Assembly (NCBI GenBank): GCA_026224805.1
Contig: JAMFRN010000017.1
Coordinates: 1-64,000 of the forward strand
Source of the DNA: Nevskia soli
GTDB lineage: Bacteria > Pseudomonadota > Gammaproteobacteria > Nevskiales > Nevskiaceae
DNA length: 64,000 nucleotides
Direction: 5' to 3'
Shown piece after piece: positions 31,038 through 40,019 of this stretch. Both the position numbers and the translations under genes were made by a program. The notes below the pieces were generated by a model. It was not told where the DNA came from, searched no databases, and saw only the letters and a list, made by a program, of their open reading frames with translations. Positions within the stretch are counted from its first letter, which is position 1, and every line of letters starts with the position of its first letter.

Positions 31038-31352
31038 GTGCATCCGCTAATCGAACAACACCGGGAGCAGATCGCCGCCCTATGCAGGCAGTATGGGGTG
31101 CGGCGCCTGGATGTCTTCGGTTCGATTCTGCGCGAGGACTTTGATCCCGCTGGGAGCGACGTGGATGTGGTGGCCGAATTCGCTTCGCAAGCGGCGGAAG
31201 GGGCTCTGCGCCGATACGTCGATTTCAAGGCGACGATGGAAGCGCTGCTGAAGCGTCCGGTGGACGTGATCGAACTGGGCGCCATGGAAGACACCCGTCT
31301 CAAACGCATCATCGAACGCACCAGGGTGCCCGTTTATGCAGCGGCGGCCTGA
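31038..31352 (+). CDS. MntA-like nucleotidyltransferase antitoxin
   Basis: A 104-residue minimal nucleotidyltransferase. Starts at GTG 31038 with GGAG 8 bases upstream. The motif FGSILREDFDPAGSDVDVVAEF contains the GS...DxD catalytic set. In MntA-HepT systems this protein AMPylates the HEPN toxin on a tyrosine near its Rx4H motif and blocks it. The following gene on the same strand overlaps it by 17 bases and encodes a HEPN/HepT protein, confirming the pair, but that toxin has an in-frame stop. Confidence 0.85.
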   Translation: MHPLIEQHREQIAALCRQYGVRRLDVFGSILREDFDPAGSDVDVVAEFASQAAEGALRRYVDFKATMEALLKRPVDVIELGAMEDTRLKRIIERTRVPVYAAAA

Positions 31353-31686
31353 TGTTTATCTGGAGCTTGCACTAGTCGCGTTGCGGAAGCTTCCACGCTA
31401 TCTTCAGGATCGTTCGCTCGACGCCTATTTGGCGGACGACTACTGCCAATCCGCGGTTGAGCGCCAACTAGAAATCGCTGGTGACGCGCTGAGCCAGTAG
31501 CGCAAGCTCGACGCCGAGCTTTTCAAGCGCATTGCGGATGGCGACCTCATCGTCGCATTCCGCAACGTACTCGCCCATGGATACGCCGTTCTGAACCACA
31601 AAATCGTCTATGAGGCCGCGGCGGTCAAAGCGCTTGATCTCACCCGGGCGCTAGAACGCCTGCTGGCCGAATTGCCGGAAGAATAG
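31336..31686 (+). pseudogene. HepT-like HEPN toxin (DUF86) interrupted by in-frame TAG
   Basis: Starting at ATG 31336 the frame reads MQRRPDVYLELALVALRK, then VERQLEIAGDALSQ, then stops at TAG 31498-31500 (codon 55). The same frame continues RKLDAELFKRIADGD and FRNVLAHGYAVLNHKIVYEA to a second TAG at 31684-31686. FRNVLAHGY carries the R-x4-H RNase motif followed by the tyrosine that MntA modifies. The stop separates the helices before the active site, so the toxin is probably inactive. Sequencing error and stop-codon readthrough are the alternatives. The remaining frame is intact. Confidence 0.75.
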
Positions 31687-31751
31687 CCCTTCGAGGCGGA
31701 TCGGTAACATTTCGGCCGTGTGCTCAGCGTGGCCCTTGTAACCGCCAGCCC

Positions 31752-32534
31752 TCAGGCCTTCGGCTTGCGGAACTTGAAGATGAACTGGTCGGTATGTCCG
31801 CGGATCGACTTGTCGAATACCGTGGCGGTATGCGGGTCGGCTGGATTGGCCAGGATGGCGCTTTCACTCTCGAACTTGAAGCCCGCCGCCTCCACCTCGC
31901 GGCGCACCGTCGCGGGCTCGATGCGGTGCAGGGTCTCGGTGACGTCCGCGGGCGCGCCCTTGGCGGCGGCGTGGTCCAGCACCAGATAGACCCCGCCCGG
32001 CTTGAGCGCCGCATAAACTGCCCGGTTGAACGCGGCCATATCGACCGGGCCCATGAAACTGTCGTGCAGATCATGGTAGTTCTGGGAGATCCAGAACAGG
32101 TCGAGCTGGTCCGGGTACCTCACCGTTTCCAGCGCGGACGCCACGCTCACCGTGACATTCGGGTGGGTGCTGGCGAAGGCCGACATTTCGGCGGTTCCCT
32201 TGACGATATTCGGGTAGACGAACAGGCTGCCAGGCACCATGGCGTAGACGTGGCCACTCGGCCCGACCACGTCGGCGAACAGGCGGGTGAAGTAGCCGCC
32301 GCCCGCGGCATAGTCGGCCACCTTGTCCCCGGGTTTCACACCGGCGAAGGCGAGGGTTTCGGCCGGCTTGCGATCGGCGTCCCGCGCGCTGTCCTCGGCG
32401 GGCCGCGAGGCATCGGCTACCGCCGCGGCAATCGCCTCCGGAACGGCCGGCGCGCCGGCCGCCATGGCCAGGGTGGAGAGCGAAGCTGCTCCTGCGAAAG
32501 CCAAAACCGCACAGACCAGTACGAATTTGCGCAT
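31752..32534 (-). CDS. Exported class I SAM-dependent methyltransferase-like protein
   Basis: ATG 32534 has GAGGATC upstream. The 260-residue product has a Sec signal (MRKFVLVCAVLAFAGAASLS) ending near AMAAG, followed by a Rossmann methyltransferase core: GVKPGDKVADYAAGGGYFTR (SAM loop, residues 64-83), VYAMVPGSL, LDLFWISQNYHD and LKPGGVYLVLDHAA. SAM is cytoplasmic, so an exported methyltransferase fold is puzzling and common to a known group of such proteins. The role is not known. It stands alone. Confidence 0.8.
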   Translation of the reverse strand: MRKFVLVCAVLAFAGAASLSTLAMAAGAPAVPEAIAAAVADASRPAEDSARDADRKPAETLAFAGVKPGDKVADYAAGGGYFTRLFADVVGPSGHVYAMVPGSLFVYPNIVKGTAEMSAFASTHPNVTVSVASALETVRYPDQLDLFWISQNYHDLHDSFMGPVDMAAFNRAVYAALKPGGVYLVLDHAAAKGAPADVTETLHRIEPATVRREVEAAGFKFESESAILANPADPHTATVFDKSIRGHTDQFIFKFRKPKA

Positions 32535-32679
32535 GCCAGGATCCTCACGGGTGAACCGGCCCAGGGGGCGCGGCGTGCAAAGTCTTTGAGCCTGAAACGG
32601 CCCGCCAGGGCCGAATAGTGATAAAGGACACCCGCTTGGATGATTCAACTCGCGATTGCGTTTACACGCGTGGAGCCAT

Positions 32680-33831
32680 TCATGCCGCAGATTCTCGCCA
32701 GACTTGGGCGATTGCCCTCCTGAAATTCAGGAGCGAAGACCGGTCGCCGAATTGGCGCAGGGCGTCACGCGAAATATCGGCGGTGCGGCCAGGCGCCTGA
32801 TTCAACACCTCGGTGAGGCTGCCTGCATCCCGGTCCTTGAAGACCAGCCCCAGGCGGTTGTTGACGACGTTTTTGCCGATCAGATGAAAGTCACTGGCGA
32901 TGACCGGCTTTTCGAAGTGCGCTGCTTTTGAAAGCAGGTTCGATGACCCGTAATGAGACAGATAAGGCAGCATGACCCAGGTGCAATGCTCAAACAGCCA
33001 GCGCTCCTCCGAGTCCAGGATGTAGCGATCGAGGAGGGTCGCCTTGCCTTGCGCGACCAGTTCAGATGCGAGCTTGCGGACTTCCGGGGTCTTCTGCTTG
33101 CCTGCGATCCACAGGTGCAGCCGTTCATCCGTGGCTTGCTGCAGCGCCTGGAGCAACAGCGCGCTGCCTTTGCGCTCATCGCCGACACCGTATTGCAGCA
33201 GGTAGATTCGCGAAGCATCCAGCGCTGATATTTCCGGCGGTTGACTTGAAGACTCCGCGATGCGGCAGGGATCCGGGATGAAACTGCAATGGTGAACGCC
33301 TTGCTGCTGCAACTCCTCGACCAGGTACTGATCCAGCAGCCAGATATGCCTGAACCAGTTCTCTTTTCCCAAGCTCCGCCATCCAAGACGCTTCCAGGCA
33401 TTGCCGAATCCGCGCTGCCCGGCATCTAGGGGGCGTGGGCGGTGGTAAATCACCGAGATCTTGCCTTTCAATGGCTGTGGGGGACGGAATCCCAGGCAAG
33501 CCAGCCGGAATTGGCTGGATGCGATGGTGTCGAAATTATTGAGGATGAGATCCGTGCAGCGATGCGCCTCGAATAGGGCGAGGATCTGCTTCCAGTATTG
33601 AGCCAGTCCCGCGCGTTTCCGCAGCGTCGAGCCGATCAGGGTGATCGCAGAGGGCAGTCCGGGCGCCAGTTCCTGCATGCGGCGGGCCACCTCCACCTGG
33701 TTGGGATGAACCAGCATCACAATCGTGCAGCCCAGTTCGCGCAATGCTTCGGCAACCATGGTGAGCCAGAGCACATGATGGCCCTCAAGCTCGGTGTCGA
33801 CGATCAGTATGGTCCGGGAGGAGTGGGTCAT
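32680..33831 (-). CDS. Family 4-like glycosyltransferase
   Basis: The 383-residue protein has a two-domain GT-B layout. The N-terminal part has ILIVDTELEGHHVLWLTMVA and the C-terminal part has IYLLQYGVGDERKGSALLLQ, then LHLWIAGKQ, then the acceptor/donor stretch LFEHCTWVMLPYLSHYGSSN and LLSKAAHFEKPVIASDFHLIG, which is the typical E-x7-E-like nucleotide-sugar site region of GT4 enzymes. No sugar is indicated by the neighbours. It lies alone between unrelated genes and has a somewhat lower GC content, so it may be acquired. Confidence 0.75.
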   Translation of the reverse strand: MTHSSRTILIVDTELEGHHVLWLTMVAEALRELGCTIVMLVHPNQVEVARRMQELAPGLPSAITLIGSTLRKRAGLAQYWKQILALFEAHRCTDLILNNFDTIASSQFRLACLGFRPPQPLKGKISVIYHRPRPLDAGQRGFGNAWKRLGWRSLGKENWFRHIWLLDQYLVEELQQQGVHHCSFIPDPCRIAESSSQPPEISALDASRIYLLQYGVGDERKGSALLLQALQQATDERLHLWIAGKQKTPEVRKLASELVAQGKATLLDRYILDSEERWLFEHCTWVMLPYLSHYGSSNLLSKAAHFEKPVIASDFHLIGKNVVNNRLGLVFKDRDAGSLTEVLNQAPGRTADISRDALRQFGDRSSLLNFRRAIAQVWRESAA

Positions 33832-33995
33832 GGTGCTTGTGCGCGAAGTGGTTTGGATTGAATGAATGAAATAAATTGCATCGATAGCCCAGATGCCAAC
33901 GATGCAATTCGCAAAAGACGCTCATTGCATCCTACAGCCCTTCTGTCGCCTCAAGATGAGAAGGTCTCTTATACCGATCGGCCTCGAGAACGCCT

Positions 33996-34535
33996 CTACC
34001 GCCCCGCCCTCAACTCCGCGCTGAGGCTGTCCTGCCCGCGATGCCAGAGCTCGACGAATTCCGGCAGCGGCGGCGAAGGCTGGTTCCAGCCGATCAGGGC
34101 CATGATCTCCGCCGGCGTGGGGCGGGTGCCGTCGCGCGCCATGAACAGGTAGCGCACCACGATCACCGCGTGAACGCGCTCACCGACCAGGAAACGATGC
34201 TCGGCGAACAGCCACTTACTGTTCCAGCCGACCATGCGGGTCTGCAGCTCGTATTTCTGGAAGGGCTGTAGCTGGCGGCTGAAACGGGCATTGGCATCGC
34301 CCGCCATCGGCCGCCAGCCGCGCGCCAGGGTCTTGTGCCAGAGGCCGCTGCGCACCCACCAGTCGAGCCGGCCGAGGTCGGCAGCGGAGAAGTAGCGGCC
34401 GTTGTTCATGTGGACGTTGAAGTCCAGGTCATTGGGCCAAACGCGCATGGAAAAGCGGCTGGCGGCGTCCGCGGCGATGCGCGGGCGCATGCGCGAAATC
34501 CACCAGACGCGGACGAATCTGAGCATCATCACCAT
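33996..34535 (-). CDS. Acyl-CoA thioesterase, 4HBT family (THEM6-like)
   Basis: The 179-residue protein has the hotdog pattern of the PF13279 group: VWPNDLDFNVHMNNGRYFSA (Asp plus H-M-N-N-G), followed by FSRQLQPFQKYELQTRMVGW and EHRFLVGERVHAV. A short N-terminal hydrophobic stretch precedes it. Acyl-CoA hydrolysis is the family activity. It is on the strand opposite fabG, 250 bases away. The intervening region 34536-34782 holds no gene and presumably the two promoters. Confidence 0.85.
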   Translation of the reverse strand: MVMMLRFVRVWWISRMRPRIAADAASRFSMRVWPNDLDFNVHMNNGRYFSAADLGRLDWWVRSGLWHKTLARGWRPMAGDANARFSRQLQPFQKYELQTRMVGWNSKWLFAEHRFLVGERVHAVIVVRYLFMARDGTRPTPAEIMALIGWNQPSPPLPEFVELWHRGQDSLSAELRAGR

Positions 34536-34782
34536 GGTTGGGGCAATTCGGTAGGGCGTGCGTGGGTGGTCGGCGAAAGGCGCCTATGTTGCCGCAATGC
34601 CGCTGCCCGGGGCGACGCTTCGAAGCCGATTGCCGCAATGCAGCACTGGCGAGTTCGACAGGATCGATTGGCCGCGCAGCCATGGCGGCGGGTTGTCGCA
34701 ACGGCAAAGCTTGCGCGTCGTTGCCGCCGCCCCCGGCCGCAGCGATCCACTATAGCCATCGATCAATTCAGGGCAAGTACAC

Positions 34783-36108
34783 ATGAGCGACCGTTACCTG
34801 GACCTGGCGCAATCCTCGCTGGGCCGCCAGTTCTTCTCCGCGCTGAACCTGCCGGGGCCGCCGCGTCTGACGCGCGAGCCGCAGGCCTACAACGCGCAGC
34901 CGCTGGCCGGCAAGGGCGTCATCGTCGGCGGCGTGGCGCAGGCGCGCTATCGCAGCGGTGTTGAGGCGGCACTGCGCGGCGCGGGCGCCACCCTGGCCGA
35001 GGGCGCGGCACCGCTGCTGGTGTTCGATGCCACCGGCGCCAGCGGCCCGGCCGAGCTGAAAGACCTGTATGCCTTTTTTCACCAGAACCTGGAAGGCTTA
35101 CCCTCCGGCGCGCACATCGTGGTGCTCGGCCGCGCCGTCTCCAGTTGCGAAAGCGCCGCGGAAGCGGCGGCGGCCGGCGCACTCTCCGGCTTCGTCAAGA
35201 GCCTGGCCAAGGAGATCGGCCGCAAGGGCGCCACCGCCAACCTGGTCACCGTGGCGGACGGCGCCGAGCCCTGGCTCGACGGCGCCCTGCGCTTCCTGCT
35301 CAGCGGCCACGCCGCCTATGTCACCGGCCAGGTGCTGCCGCTGATTCCGGCGGCCAAGAGCCTCAAGCCCGGCGATTTCAGCCAGCCGCTGAGCGGCAAG
35401 ACGGCGCTGGTCACCGGCGCGGCGCGCGGCATCGGCGCCGCCATCGCCCAGACCCTGGCGCGCGAAGGCGCCCAGGTGATCGGCGTCGATCGGCCGCAGG
35501 AGGAAGAAGCCCTCAATGCCACCCTGCACCCGATCGGCGGGCGCGCGGTGCTGCTCGACGTCACCGCGGCCGACGCCGGCGAGCGCATCGGCGAAGCGGC
35601 CGGCAAGCTCGACCTGCTGGTGCACAACGCCGGCGTGACCCGCGACAAGCTGCTGCGCAAGATGCCGGAGCACTATTGGGACATGGTGCTGGGCATCAAT
35701 CTCGACGCCATCGTGCGTATCAACGACCACCTGCTGTCCGGCAACTTCAAGCCGCAGGCGCGCCTGGTGTGCATCGCCTCGATCGGCGGCATCGCCGGCA
35801 ATGCCGGTCAGACCAACTACGCCGCCACCAAGTCCGGCGTGATCAGCTATGTCGCCGCGCTGGCGCCCGAGCTGGCCAAACGCGGCATGGCCATCAATGC
35901 CGTGGCGCCCGGCTTCATCGAAACGCAGATGACCGCCTCCATCCCCGCCGCTAACCGCTTCTTCGGCCGCCGCATGAGCGCGCTGCTGCAGGGCGGCTTG
36001 CCGGAAGACATCGCCGAGGCGGTGACCTTCCTCGGCGCGGCGCCGTTGTCCGGCGGCGTCAATGGCGCCACGCTGCGTGTCTGCGGGCAGAACTGGCTCG
36101 GCGCGTAA
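34783..36108 (+). CDS. 3-oxoacyl-ACP/CoA reductase, FabG4-like
   Basis: The 441-residue protein is a high-molecular-weight FabG: about 200 N-terminal residues form a flavodoxin-like domain without the active-site set, followed by a complete SDR domain. In the latter GAARGIGAAIAQTLAREGAQ binds NAD(P), NAGVTRDKLLRKMPEHYWD is typical FabG, and IASIGGIAGNAGQTNYAATK holds Ser, Tyr and Lys of the active site. It reduces 3-oxoacyl thioesters in fatty acid synthesis or reverse beta-oxidation. The thiolase and the hydrolase-ACBP gene follow on the same strand, with gaps of 91 and 58 bases. Confidence 0.92.
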   Translation: MSDRYLDLAQSSLGRQFFSALNLPGPPRLTREPQAYNAQPLAGKGVIVGGVAQARYRSGVEAALRGAGATLAEGAAPLLVFDATGASGPAELKDLYAFFHQNLEGLPSGAHIVVLGRAVSSCESAAEAAAAGALSGFVKSLAKEIGRKGATANLVTVADGAEPWLDGALRFLLSGHAAYVTGQVLPLIPAAKSLKPGDFSQPLSGKTALVTGAARGIGAAIAQTLAREGAQVIGVDRPQEEEALNATLHPIGGRAVLLDVTAADAGERIGEAAGKLDLLVHNAGVTRDKLLRKMPEHYWDMVLGINLDAIVRINDHLLSGNFKPQARLVCIASIGGIAGNAGQTNYAATKSGVISYVAALAPELAKRGMAINAVAPGFIETQMTASIPAANRFFGRRMSALLQGGLPEDIAEAVTFLGAAPLSGGVNGATLRVCGQNWLGA

Positions 36109-36115
36109 CGGCGCG

Positions 36116-36154
36116 CCCCTCACCCTGATCCTCTCCCCATTGCATGGGGAGAGG
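36116..36154. repeat. Dispersed palindromic repeat, second copy
   Basis: CCCCTCACCC (36116-36125) is followed by CCTCTCCCC (36130-36138) and its inverted partner GGGGAGAGG (36146-36154). It has the same building blocks as the element at 26654-26700, in the opposite orientation. It lies between fabG4 and fadI and may act as an mRNA stem-loop between the two genes. Confidence 0.65.
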
Positions 36155-36199
36155 GGATTAAAAGACCACGATCACCACTGAAGCTCGCAGGAAATCACC

Positions 36200-37477
36200 A
36201 TGACACAGACCGTCCGCAAGGTCGCCATTCTCGGCGGCGCGCGCATCCCCTTCAGCCGCTCCAACTCGGCCTATTCCCACAAGTCCAACCAGGACATGCT
36301 CATCGCCGCGCTGCGCGGCGTGGTGGACAAGTACCAACTGCACGGCGAGCGCCTCGGCGAAGTCGCCGCCGGCGCGGTGCTGAAGCACTCGCGCGATTTC
36401 AACCTGACCCGCGAATGCGTGCTGTCCTCCGGCCTGGCGCCGGAAACCCCGGCTTATGACGTACAGCAGGCCTGCGGCACCGGCCTGGAAACCGCCATCC
36501 TGGTCGGCAACAAGATCGCCCTGGGGCAGATCGAGTCCGGCATCGCCGGCGGCGTCGATACCGCTTCCGATGCGCCGATCGCCCTGAACGACAAGCTGCG
36601 CAAGATCCTGCTCGACGCCAACCGCGCCAAGACCAGCGGCCAGAAGCTGGCCGCCATTGCCCGGATCCGCCCCTCCATGCTGGTGCCGGCGATCCCCACC
36701 AACGGCGAGCCGCGCACGCGCCTGTCGATGGGCCAGCACTGCGAGCTGATGGCGAAGGAATGGCACATCGCCCGCGAGGACCAGGACCAGCTGGCCTATG
36801 AATCGCACAAGAAGGCCGCGGCTGCTTACGACGCCGGCTTCTACGACGACCTGCTGGTGGAGTTCGGCGGTCTCAAGCGCGATAACAACCTGCGCCCGGA
36901 CATCTCCATCGAAAAGCTGGCCTCGCTCGGCCCGGCCTTCGACCGCAAGGGCGGCACCCTCAGCGCCGGCAACAGCACGCCGCTGACCGACGGCGCCTCG
37001 GCGGTGCTGCTCGCCTCCGAGGAGTGGGCCAAGCAGCACGGCCTCAAGCCGCTGGCCTACCTGACGCACAGCGAAACCTCCGCCGTCGATTTCGTCGGCA
37101 AGAAGGAAGGCCTGCTGATGGCTCCCGCCTACGCCGTGTCGCGCATGCTGCAGCGCGCCGGCCTGACCCTGCAGGATTTCGACTTCTACGAGATCCACGA
37201 GGCCTTCGCCGCGCAGGTGCTGTGCACCCTCAAGGCATGGGAAGACCCGAAGTTCTGCAAGGAGCGCCTGGGCCTGGACAAGCCGCTGGGCTCGATCGAC
37301 CGCAGCAAGCTCAACGTCAAGGGCGGTAGCCTGGCTTCCGGCCACCCCTTCGCCGCCACCGGTGGACGTATCCTGGCCACGCTGGCCAAGATCATCGATG
37401 AGAACAAGGGGGGCCGCGGCCTGATTTCGATTTGCGCGGCGGGTGGAATGGGCGTGGTGGCCATCGTCGAAAGGTAA
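36200..37477 (+). CDS. fadI: Acetyl-CoA C-acyltransferase (FadI-like thiolase)
   Basis: The thiolase cleaves 3-ketoacyl-CoA to acetyl-CoA and a shortened acyl-CoA. The 425-residue protein has the nucleophile Cys92 in QQACGTGLETAI, the GHPFAATGGR region containing His, and the C-terminal CAAGGMGVVAIVE with the second catalytic Cys. Its length and the sequence around Cys fit the FadI/trifunctional-type long form. It follows fabG4 and precedes the hydrolase-ACBP gene, so it is probably part of one fatty-acyl unit. Confidence 0.9.
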   Translation: MTQTVRKVAILGGARIPFSRSNSAYSHKSNQDMLIAALRGVVDKYQLHGERLGEVAAGAVLKHSRDFNLTRECVLSSGLAPETPAYDVQQACGTGLETAILVGNKIALGQIESGIAGGVDTASDAPIALNDKLRKILLDANRAKTSGQKLAAIARIRPSMLVPAIPTNGEPRTRLSMGQHCELMAKEWHIAREDQDQLAYESHKKAAAAYDAGFYDDLLVEFGGLKRDNNLRPDISIEKLASLGPAFDRKGGTLSAGNSTPLTDGASAVLLASEEWAKQHGLKPLAYLTHSETSAVDFVGKKEGLLMAPAYAVSRMLQRAGLTLQDFDFYEIHEAFAAQVLCTLKAWEDPKFCKERLGLDKPLGSIDRSKLNVKGGSLASGHPFAATGGRILATLAKIIDENKGGRGLISICAAGGMGVVAIVER

Positions 37478-37535
37478 TCCCGAAGGGCGAGATTTACGGG
37501 ATAATCCCCGGCATAAGATCATCGGGGGAGCCAGC

Positions 37536-38708
37536 ATGAATGCATCAGCTTCGCTGTTCGAGCAGCACGACTTCGTCTATGACGGCCATCGCCTGGCCTA
37601 TGAAACGGTCGGCGAAGGGATGCCCTTCGTGCTGCTACACGGCATCCTGCTCGATGCGCACATCAACCGCGAACTGGCGACGCGTTTCGCGGTGGAAGGC
37701 TACCGGGTGATCCTGCTCGACCTGCTCGGCCACGGCCGCAGCGACAAGAGCAGCGATCCCAAGGACCACCGCGCCGACTTCTATGCCGACCAGGTGATCG
37801 GGCTGCTCGATCACCTCGGCATCGAACAGGCCATGGTCGGCGGCGTCTCGCTGGGCTGCATCGTCTCGCTGCATGTCGCGGCGAAGGCGCCGCAGCGGGT
37901 GGCCGGGCTGTTCCTGGAAATGCCGGTGATGGAATGGTCGGCGCCCTGGGCGGCGGTGATGCTGTCGCCGATGCTGGTGGCGGCGCGCTTCCTGCGAGCG
38001 GGGTATGTACCGCTCACCCGCATGATGCGCAAGCTGCCGCGCCCGCGTGAACTCAAGCGCGAGTGGCTGGCGAGCATCATGAACACGCTGTCGCTGGACC
38101 CGCCGGTGGTGGCGGCGATCCTGCACGGCGTGCTGGTCGGGCCGATCGTGCCGTCCGAGCGGCAGCGTCTGAACATGAACATGCCGGCCTTGGTGATCGG
38201 CCATACGCGCGACAAGCTGCATGAGTTCCGCGACGCCCATGTGCTGAGCGAGCAACTGCCCAACGCGCGCCTGCTCGAAGCCCGGCACATCCTGGAGCTG
38301 CGCACCCGCCCCGACCGTTTGTGGCCGCAAATCAGCCAGTTCCTGCAGGAAGTCCAGGAAGCGGCGCTGGTCGCGCCCGCGCCGGCACCCACCATTGCGG
38401 CCGCAGCGCCGCGGACCGCAGCGGCGCCGCAGGGCGATCTGAAGCAGCGTTTCGAGCAGGCCGTGGAAAAAGTGCGTACGGCCCCGGCGGACGGCCCGTT
38501 CAAGCCCTCCAACGAGCTGAAGCTGAAGATGTACGCGCTGTACCGCCAGGCCATCGACGGCGACGTGCAGGGCAAGCGCCCCGGCATGCTCGATATCGTC
38601 GCCCGCTACAAATACGACGCCTGGGCCATGGCCAAGGGCCTGTCGGCCGAGGATGCGATGCGCAAGTACCTTGAGGAAGTGGCCAAGGTGGAACAGAAAT
38701 ACGGCTGA
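37536..38708 (+). CDS. Alpha/beta hydrolase fused to an acyl-CoA-binding (ACBP) domain
   Basis: ATG 37536 has GGGGGA upstream (MNASASLFEQHDFVYD). Residues 1-270 are an alpha/beta hydrolase: FVLLHGILLDAHINREL oxyanion region, DLLGHGRSDKSSDPKDH, and a nucleophile elbow GGVSLGCIVSLH (Ser in G-V-S-L-G). After a Pro/Ala-rich linker (APAPAPTIAAAAPRTAAAP) residues 300-390 form a complete ACBP domain: LKQRFEQAVEKVRTAP, SNELKLKMYALYRQAIDGDV, KPGMLDIVARYKYDAWAM-like and GLSAEDAMRKYLEEV. The fusion suggests a thioesterase or esterase that receives acyl-CoA. It follows fabG4 and fadI on the same strand. Confidence 0.88.
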   Translation: MNASASLFEQHDFVYDGHRLAYETVGEGMPFVLLHGILLDAHINRELATRFAVEGYRVILLDLLGHGRSDKSSDPKDHRADFYADQVIGLLDHLGIEQAMVGGVSLGCIVSLHVAAKAPQRVAGLFLEMPVMEWSAPWAAVMLSPMLVAARFLRAGYVPLTRMMRKLPRPRELKREWLASIMNTLSLDPPVVAAILHGVLVGPIVPSERQRLNMNMPALVIGHTRDKLHEFRDAHVLSEQLPNARLLEARHILELRTRPDRLWPQISQFLQEVQEAALVAPAPAPTIAAAAPRTAAAPQGDLKQRFEQAVEKVRTAPADGPFKPSNELKLKMYALYRQAIDGDVQGKRPGMLDIVARYKYDAWAMAKGLSAEDAMRKYLEEVAKVEQKYG

Positions 38709-38727
38709 GCGACCCGGCCGGGCCTGA

Positions 38728-39999
38728 TCAGGCGCTCAGCGGCGGCCAGTAGTCGACGATCTTGCCGCCGCGCATCGCCACCAGATCGCCGAACTGCAGC
38801 AGCACGCCTTCGACGATCTCCGGACGCATGAAGACCTGGTCGTTCACTTTCAAGCCCGTAGCCGGCGAACCGCTGACATTTTCCTGATTGGCGCTGACGC
38901 CGAGTATCGGGTTGAACTGCAAGCCTTTGGGCGATTCGTACTCCGCCCGCCAGAAACCGCCATAGATGTAATACAGGTCGCGTTGATTGACATCCCACCA
39001 GGAGACAATCCTGGACTTCCCGTCCAGCGCCGGAATCTCGATCGGGCCGACCGCCTTGATCACCGGCGTGGCGATGAACACCGCCGGCACATGCTTGGTC
39101 AGGGTCGCGATGTCGTAGTGGGTCGGCTTGAGCAGGGCGGTGCCGGTGCTGATCTCGCTGCTGGTTTTTTCCTGGTCGTGCAGCGGGTAGCTGGGGCTGC
39201 CGCCGGCGTTGAGGGTCAGGTCGTCGCGCCACAGCCTGGGATACTGGCTGCGGACGAAATCGACGTAGCCCTGGTACTCCCCCATGGCCTTGGCGAGCAA
39301 TTCCTGGGGCGTGCCGAGGATCGGCGGCACGCCGAAGCCAACGTGGGCGTCGTAACCCATGAAGCCGGCGAACTCCAACTGCTGCGGGTTGGCGGCGATC
39401 AGGTCCAGCATCTGCCCCAGCATGGCATTGTTGCTGACGCCGCCGCGGTGCAGGCCGACGTCGAGCTCGATGTTGATGCGCAGGCGCGTGCCGAGGCCGC
39501 GCGCCAGTTCCAGGTATTCCTGCACCCGCTCCGGCGTGTCGTTCAGCCACTGCAGCTGGCGCGACGGGTCGAAGGGGCCCTTGTGATTCTTGTAGAACAG
39601 CTCCGCCGAGCGCACCGGCAGCGGCTTGCCCAGCAGCAGGTCGGCATCGGGGAACAAGACCGCATCGTCGTTGAGGAAAGGCTGGTGGAACGACATCAGG
39701 CGGCGCGAGCCGGAGCGCTTGCTGATGTAGTCGATCAGCTTGGGCGAGGGTAGCGATTTCTCAACGATGCGGTAGTTCTTGCCGGCGCCCTTGAGCGTGG
39801 CGGTCACCAGGTCGAGATTGCGGTCCATGCGATCGAGGTCGATAACCAGGCAGGGCCGCATCGGCCCGTTCTTCTTCAGCTCCTGGTTGAGGGCGCTGAA
39901 ATAGGCATCGTAAGGCGCGCCATGATCGCCCGGACGGGCCAGCAGGCCGCCGCCGATCACCGCGGCGCCGGCGCCAAGGAGGAAGTTTCTGCGTTTCAT
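38728..39999 (-). CDS. DSD1-like PLP-dependent enzyme, Tat-exported
   Basis: ATG 39999 has AAGGAA upstream. The N-terminus KRRNFLLGAGAAVIGGGLLA is a Tat-type signal with the twin Arg. The body is an alanine-racemase-fold enzyme: RPCLVIDLDRMDRNLDLV is the strand before the PLP site, VEKSLPSPKLID carries the PLP lysine (about Lys81), and residues 300-380 form a beta domain. Relatives are D-threonine aldolase and D-serine dehydratase (DSD1). The substrate is unknown. It lies downstream of the FAD oxidase gene (20-base gap) in a TetR-controlled unit, all with export signals. Confidence 0.8.
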   Translation of the reverse strand: MKRRNFLLGAGAAVIGGGLLARPGDHGAPYDAYFSALNQELKKNGPMRPCLVIDLDRMDRNLDLVTATLKGAGKNYRIVEKSLPSPKLIDYISKRSGSRRLMSFHQPFLNDDAVLFPDADLLLGKPLPVRSAELFYKNHKGPFDPSRQLQWLNDTPERVQEYLELARGLGTRLRINIELDVGLHRGGVSNNAMLGQMLDLIAANPQQLEFAGFMGYDAHVGFGVPPILGTPQELLAKAMGEYQGYVDFVRSQYPRLWRDDLTLNAGGSPSYPLHDQEKTSSEISTGTALLKPTHYDIATLTKHVPAVFIATPVIKAVGPIEIPALDGKSRIVSWWDVNQRDLYYIYGGFWRAEYESPKGLQFNPILGVSANQENVSGSPATGLKVNDQVFMRPEIVEGVLLQFGDLVAMRGGKIVDYWPPLSA

Positions 40000-40019
40000 C
40001 GTTGGTTCCTTACACGCTC

